The translations under genes were made by a program, and so were the position numbers. From JBDKTH01 sp964558295 (GTDB lineage Bacteria > Planctomycetota > Planctomycetia > Pirellulales > Thermoguttaceae), in NCBI GenBank assembly GCA_964558295.1, contig CAZLDQ010000213.1, forward strand, positions 1-9,771: a DNA stretch of 9,771 nucleotides, written 5' to 3'. Within the stretch, counting starts at the first letter, position 1. Each line of letters opens with the position of its first letter. Positions 6,331-9,771 of this stretch are shown piece by piece. The notes below the pieces were generated by a model. It had not been told where the DNA came from. It searched no databases and was given only the letters and a program-made list of their open reading frames with translations.

Positions 6331-7050
6331 TTACTGGCTAGTTCCGGTCGGTCGATTACCGTGTTCCAGATAGGGTTCCAGGATTTCCCGGAGGTTGAGC
6401 CGGGCACGCGATAAGAGGGATTTGATGGCTTGGGGCGTCATTTGCATGGCCTCGGCGATGTCGGCATAGCTCATGTCCTCGAATTTGCTCAACAACACGG
6501 CCATGCGCTGGCGATCGTTGAGCGACGCAAGCGCGGCGCGGATGATGTCGCGCATTTCCGCCTTGTCCAACTGTCGTGCGGGCATCAGGCCACTGGAGGC
6601 GGCCACGACCCGCGCCAAGGGGTTTGCTCCCAACGGCCCACTCTCGGCAGCCTCGAGGCTGACCTCGCGGCGGCGGATCCGACTGCGCAGGGCATTGGAG
6701 GCCACATTGTTGGCGATTGTAAACAGCCAGGTGGAGAACTTTGCGTCTGGGACATAACTCTTCCGAGCCCGGTAGACCCGCAAGAACACCTCCTGGGCCA
6801 AATCCTCTGCCTGGTCCCGACTGTTGACCAAATGCTCCAAGACCGTCACCAAGCGGTTCTGGTAGCGGAGCATCAGCTCTTCGAACGCGGCCGCATTGCC
6901 GTCGCGCACCTCGAGCATCAACCGCACGTCGGGGTCCCGTAGTGCATCTCTTCGGGCGGACGATTCGCTGACAGCCAACGGAGTGCCCGTCATGGAGGCC
7001 AAAGGGATTCTTTGATTCTGGACGCACACCTCCCCAGAATCCGTCACCAT
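6331..7050 (-). CDS. ECF-type RNA polymerase sigma factor
   Basis: A 239-residue sigma-70 family protein with only regions 2 and 4, as in the ECF group. It directs RNA polymerase to a specific promoter set, usually for envelope or stress responses. Region 2 spans about 50-121, with AEDLAQEVFLRVYRA and KFSTWLFTIANNVASNALR. Region 4 spans about 170-222, with LNDRQRMAVLLSKFEDMSYADIAEAM followed by the recognition helix TPQAIKSLLSRARLNL. The ATG at 7050 has GGAG directly against it. The ATG at 6993 (residue 20) is also possible, since the conserved part begins after it, but it lacks a ribosome site. The first gene of an operon with the anti-sigma gene (15 nt downstream) and the DUF3106-like gene. 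A TATAAT box lies 106 nt upstream. Many ECF genes regulate themselves; I found no clear ECF-type promoter to show it here. Confidence 0.92.
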   Translation of the reverse strand: MVTDSGEVCVQNQRIPLASMTGTPLAVSESSARRDALRDPDVRLMLEVRDGNAAAFEELMLRYQNRLVTVLEHLVNSRDQAEDLAQEVFLRVYRARKSYVPDAKFSTWLFTIANNVASNALRSRIRRREVSLEAAESGPLGANPLARVVAASSGLMPARQLDKAEMRDIIRAALASLNDRQRMAVLLSKFEDMSYADIAEAMQMTPQAIKSLLSRARLNLREILEPYLEHGNRPTGTSQ

Positions 7051-7155
7051 CTCCAGTCTAAGCGAACCGCACCGTCCCTGCCAGTTGCCGGACTGCTTTT
7101 ACAGCCCCTAGAGCATGAAACCCCGTTTCCGCCGCAAGGTTTCTCCGCTACAACC

Positions 7156-7161
7156 GATTAT
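7156..7161 (-). promoter_or_regulatory. Perfect -10 box upstream of the sigma operon
   Basis: TATAAT on the minus strand, which would start transcription about 100 nt before the sigma ATG. No acceptable -35 hexamer lies 16-18 nt upstream; the bases there are GC-rich. A TTGACA exists at 7241-7246 (minus) but is 79 nt away, too far to pair with it. The promoter call rests on the -10 box and position only. Confidence 0.35.
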
Positions 7162-7280
7162 AGGCGCCCTCCACCAGTGGGCGGTAGGCGACCCTGGCTT
7201 CTGTGCCCGGCACTGGTGCTGGTGCGGTTGGCGGTCGGATTGTCAACACGGTTCTCCTCACGCTCTGCCATGAGGAAGAG

Positions 7281-7299
7281 CATCACGCGGAGCGTGATG
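7281..7299 (-). terminator. Palindrome downstream of the mutase gene, possible terminator
   Basis: CATCACGC (7281-7288) and GCGTGATG (7292-7299) pair perfectly around 3 nt. It lies about 45 nt after the mutase stop codon. The following bases on the minus strand (CTCTTCCTC) are pyrimidine-rich but not a T-run. The second arm can also pair with TCACGCTC at 7258-7265 as an alternative stem. It may be a terminator, a 3' end stabiliser or a dispersed repeat. Confidence 0.45.
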
Positions 7300-7344
7300 A
7301 CGACGCGGTTGGCAACGAGAGAGGCTATAAGTAGAGCGGGAACG

Positions 7345-8757
7345 TCATAGACTGCATCGTCCGCCCATGGCCTCTTCGTAGCGGCCCCAGAGGGCGTCGG
7401 CGATGCTCGGCAGGGCATCGCAGAAACGCCAGACGAGCTTATGCAACTGCTCCCAATCGGTGGACTCAAAGCGGAAGGTCAACGCCGATTCGGTGACTGA
7501 GCTGCGGGCCAACGCCCAACCTTCGGGAAAGTCGACCCGCACTCCATCCAAGAGTGTTTGGGGATACTCTTGCCACGCGGTGCGAACCTGGTTGAGCGTG
7601 CTGAAGACCTGGGCCGGTTCCACGTAGACCCGCAACTCGGGTGTCATGTAGATCGCCGGACAAGATCGTCGGAGTTCGGCCAGGGTCTTGCCGGAACGAG
7701 ACAAGTAGCTGATCATCTGACAGGCGGTATACAGCCCGTCATCGCCGCCTTCCAACTCTCGGTAGTAGTAGTGGCCGCTGACTTCAGCTCCGAAACGTGC
7801 ACCAGTCTGGAGCATGCGGGTACGGAAGAAAGTGTGGCCGCTTCGTTCGGGCAACGGCTCGGCACCAAGTTGTCTAGCCCCCTCGGCGATGCGATGGGAG
7901 AACTTCGAGTCGTAAATGAACGACTGGCCTGCCAGCTTGGGGCCGAAACTGTGTAGCAGGATCCAAGCAGTCTCATCGGCGGTCAGGAGAACGCCTTCGT
8001 TGTCGACGAACGCCACCCGGTCGCCGTCGCCGTCAAAGGCAATGCCCATCTGAGCCCGCTCATGATCGACGGTATTAGCGAGTTCGTCGAGATACTCGGC
8101 ATGTGAACTGTCGGGCGGGTGTCCGCCAAAGGTTGGGTCAGGGGTATCGTGGATTGCTGAGAAGAGCGAGCGGGGGAACACAGCTTGAAGATAGCGTCGC
8201 GCCCGATGAACACCGCAACCATGCATCGGGTCGAGTACCACGCGACATTCGGTCAGTTGGCACTCAATCCAAGTTTCTTGAAGCCAAGCCACGTAGTCAT
8301 AAGAGACGTCTAACGTCCGTGGCTGGCGGGGCGTACGGTGGGAAGGGATCGGACAGAGGGTCGCGCTTTCGTGCGCCAGCGTGGCGACCTCCTGTTCCGA
8401 GGGCGGACGGTCGCCGATCAGCCACTTCAGGCCGTTGATCTCCGCGGGATTGTGCGACGCGGTGACGACGGCACAGCCCGCCGCCGCCAGACGCCGTCGC
8501 GCATGATAGATCATCGGGGTGGGAAGGATGCCAAGGTTGACTACATCCACGCCCGTCTCGGCCAAGCCGGTCGTCAGGGCACTGAGGAATTCCGGGGTTG
8601 AAGGGCGGACGTCTCCGCCGGTCACAAACTTGTCCCCCGAGGTGATCTGTAACCCCAACGCCCGCCCCCAACGCCGATACAACTCGGGGGTTAGTTCCTG
8701 GTTGGCATGGCCGCGAATATCACACGGTTTGTAGATGCTCAACATACCTTTGCTCAT
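7345..8757 (-). CDS. Phosphomannomutase/phosphoglucomutase (alpha-D-phosphohexomutase family)
   Basis: A 470-residue cytoplasmic enzyme, the usual length. The family moves phosphate between C6 and C1 of mannose or glucose, giving the 1-phosphate used for nucleotide-sugar and polysaccharide synthesis. With the ATG at 8757, the N-terminus reads SIYKPCDIRG. The catalytic phosphoserine is Ser101 in TASHNP, the metal loop DGDGDR is at 242-247, and the sugar-recognition loop EVSGH is at 325-329 (GEMSGH-like). The phosphate loop reads RSSVTESAL (418-426) instead of the common R-x-S-N-T-E-P: Val replaces Asn and Ser replaces Pro. Starts at 8745 (ATG) and 8778 (GTG) are possible; none has a good ribosome site. 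It lies 77 nt downstream of the sugar kinase on the same strand, probably in one transcription unit. Substrate preference cannot be read from the sequence. Confidence 0.9.
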   Translation of the reverse strand: MSKGMLSIYKPCDIRGHANQELTPELYRRWGRALGLQITSGDKFVTGGDVRPSTPEFLSALTTGLAETGVDVVNLGILPTPMIYHARRRLAAAGCAVVTASHNPAEINGLKWLIGDRPPSEQEVATLAHESATLCPIPSHRTPRQPRTLDVSYDYVAWLQETWIECQLTECRVVLDPMHGCGVHRARRYLQAVFPRSLFSAIHDTPDPTFGGHPPDSSHAEYLDELANTVDHERAQMGIAFDGDGDRVAFVDNEGVLLTADETAWILLHSFGPKLAGQSFIYDSKFSHRIAEGARQLGAEPLPERSGHTFFRTRMLQTGARFGAEVSGHYYYRELEGGDDGLYTACQMISYLSRSGKTLAELRRSCPAIYMTPELRVYVEPAQVFSTLNQVRTAWQEYPQTLLDGVRVDFPEGWALARSSVTESALTFRFESTDWEQLHKLVWRFCDALPSIADALWGRYEEAMGGRCSL

Positions 8758-8834
8758 GCGGTGGGCGCAGGATGCCACGGTCCCGGCCCCTCTGGAATCA
8801 TACGTTCACCCACCGATTGGCCAAGGGGCGAATG

Positions 8835-9752
8835 CTAGCAAACCGGAAGCGGTGGCGGCTCGTCGCTTTCAAACAGTTCCAAGAGTGCAGCAAACGCCTC
8901 ACGTAGCACGGGCATGGCCCCCGGTTGGCTCGCGACCAATGCCCCAACCTGATTGGCAAACGCGGCCTGTGAGGAAAGCGGCCAGCCCTGTAGGCGGCCG
9001 TAGATCAACGCTGCTGTAAACGCATCGCCGGCGCCCACGGCGTCGACCACGTGGACGCGGATGCCCGGCAGATCAACCACCTCGTCCCGGCCCACCAGGA
9101 GACACCCGTTGGCCCCCCGCGTAATGCATATGGCATCGACGTTGAACTGTTCCTGAATCGCACGGGCGAAGGGCACGTGTTCGGTCGAGCGACATTCGAG
9201 CAAGCCGGCCAGGACCCCGACCTCATCGCCGTTGAGCTTGACGACGTGTGAGCGGGACAACGATTGCTCGATCCACGCTCGGTCGTACCACTTTTGCCGC
9301 AGGTTGACGTCATAGACCACTAGGCAGTCGGGGCCCGTCGCTGCAAGGGCCTGGTGGATTGTGTCGCGTGACACGGGCGATCGCTGAGCCAAAGTGCCGA
9401 AGCAGACGGCTGAGGTTTGGGCGAACAGCGATTTCCACGAGTCGTCGAGTTGCAGGAAATCCCAAGCCACCGGCTCGTGGATCACGTAGGTCGGCTCGTT
9501 CGGCCGGGACGTGTCGACGGTGACCGTGCCGGTCGGATGCTTCGCGTCGCGCTGGACCCAGTCGGTCTGGAGCCCTTGTTGGGCGAGGAAGGCAACCAAC
9601 TCGTCGCCGAGTTCGTCACAGCCCACCCGCGAACAGACGATCCCGCGACAGCCAAGCTGATTGGCCTGAAACGCCACGTTGGCGGGTGCTCCGCCGGGAC
9701 GCCGTGAATCGGCAAAGCAGTCCCAAAGCACTTCGCCCAGGCCGATGACCAT
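8835..9752 (-). CDS. PfkB-family carbohydrate kinase (fructokinase-like)
   Basis: A ribokinase/PfkB-fold kinase of 305 residues, which would phosphorylate a sugar with ATP. The N-terminus VIGLGEVLWDCF and RPGGAPANVAFQANQLG (18-34) match fructokinases. DVNLRQKWYD (148-157), KLNGDE (172-177) and TRGANGC (211-217) are family blocks. VDAVGAGDAFTAALI (236-250) is the C-terminal signature, with catalytic base Asp243. Fructokinase is the best guess from the GEVLWD start; other sugars are possible. The ATG at 9752 has no ribosome site, and the frame stays open to the window edge (SHATQP upstream), so the true start may lie just outside. The gene precedes the hexomutase by 77 nt, which suggests joint conversion of a sugar to hexose phosphates (inference). 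Confidence 0.88.
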   Translation of the reverse strand: MVIGLGEVLWDCFADSRRPGGAPANVAFQANQLGCRGIVCSRVGCDELGDELVAFLAQQGLQTDWVQRDAKHPTGTVTVDTSRPNEPTYVIHEPVAWDFLQLDDSWKSLFAQTSAVCFGTLAQRSPVSRDTIHQALAATGPDCLVVYDVNLRQKWYDRAWIEQSLSRSHVVKLNGDEVGVLAGLLECRSTEHVPFARAIQEQFNVDAICITRGANGCLLVGRDEVVDLPGIRVHVVDAVGAGDAFTAALIYGRLQGWPLSSQAAFANQVGALVASQPGAMPVLREAFAALLELFESDEPPPLPVC

Positions 9753-9771
9753 TGGTTGTGTGGCATGACTC

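Larger units (their letters stand above)
7051..7344. other. Gap between sigma operon and sugar-phosphate genes
   Basis: 294 bases without a credible gene. It contains the sigma operon's likely -10 box at 7156-7161 and a strong palindrome at 7281-7299. Open frames crossing it (7012-7350 plus, 7158-7469 minus) lack motifs and overlap real genes. Confidence 0.6.

Noticed and set aside
7241..7246. Perfect TTGACA on the minus strand as a sigma operon -35 box
   Set aside because: The bases 17 nt downstream (ACCAGC) are not a -10 box, and the perfect TATAAT lies 79 nt away.
7158..7469. 103-codon minus-strand frame between the mutase and the sigma operon
   Set aside because: It overlaps the conserved mutase C-terminus in another frame and has no recognisable domain.
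1..9771. Search for tRNA, rRNA, CRISPR, transposase, phage or defence genes
   Set aside because: No cloverleaf, regular spaced direct repeats, transposase motifs or known defence domains were recognised by reading both strands.

Overview
The window looks like chromosomal DNA from a GC-rich bacterium of the phylum Planctomycetota, most likely near the Pirellulales. That assignment is inference. It rests on the style of the ECF sigma factor, on a membrane anti-sigma protein with a planctomycete-type C-terminal motif, on a small secreted Cys-rich protein with a Tyr/Pro-rich tail, and on GC-rich palindromic repeats in the gene gaps. No plasmid, phage, CRISPR, transposase, rRNA or tRNA signature was seen.

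Layout from left to right. (1) 1-1222, minus strand: the N-terminal 407 codons of a secreted protein with a long Pro-rich linker followed by a pilus/secretin N-terminal-like domain; it continues off the left edge. (2) 1223-1796: a gene-free leader with hairpins, including a strong terminator-like stem at 1714-1748. (3) 1797-2258, minus: a 153-aa secreted protein with ten clustered cysteines. (4) 2259-2617: a gap holding a long imperfect hairpin repeat plus a third, related half-unit that supplies the stop codon of the next gene. (5) 2618-3391, minus: a sugar phosphate isomerase/epimerase-like TIM-barrel protein. It is divergent from (6) sppA (3551-4633, plus), a membrane signal peptide peptidase; their promoters appear to face each other across an inverted repeat. 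(7) 7050 to 4569, minus: a three-gene operon of ECF sigma factor, membrane-anchored anti-sigma-like protein and a DUF3106-like membrane-anchored helical protein. The last two are coupled by an 11-bp overlap, and the third gene overlaps the 3' end of sppA by 65 bp. (8) 7051-7344: a gap with a perfect -10 box for the sigma operon and a strong palindrome. (9) 9752 to 7345, minus: a PfkB-family sugar kinase followed by a phosphomannomutase/phosphoglucomutase, probably one sugar-phosphate transcription unit.

The central theme is the cell envelope: surface-stress type regulation (sigma/anti-sigma), membrane proteolysis (SppA), a secretin-like protein and a secreted Cys-rich protein. Sugar-phosphate metabolism genes lie at the right end and next to sppA. 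Nothing here is clearly a new defence or mobile system. The least explained items are the third gene of the sigma operon, the Cys-rich secreted protein, the shared divergent promoter region at 3425-3500 and the palindromic repeat cluster at 2500-2623.
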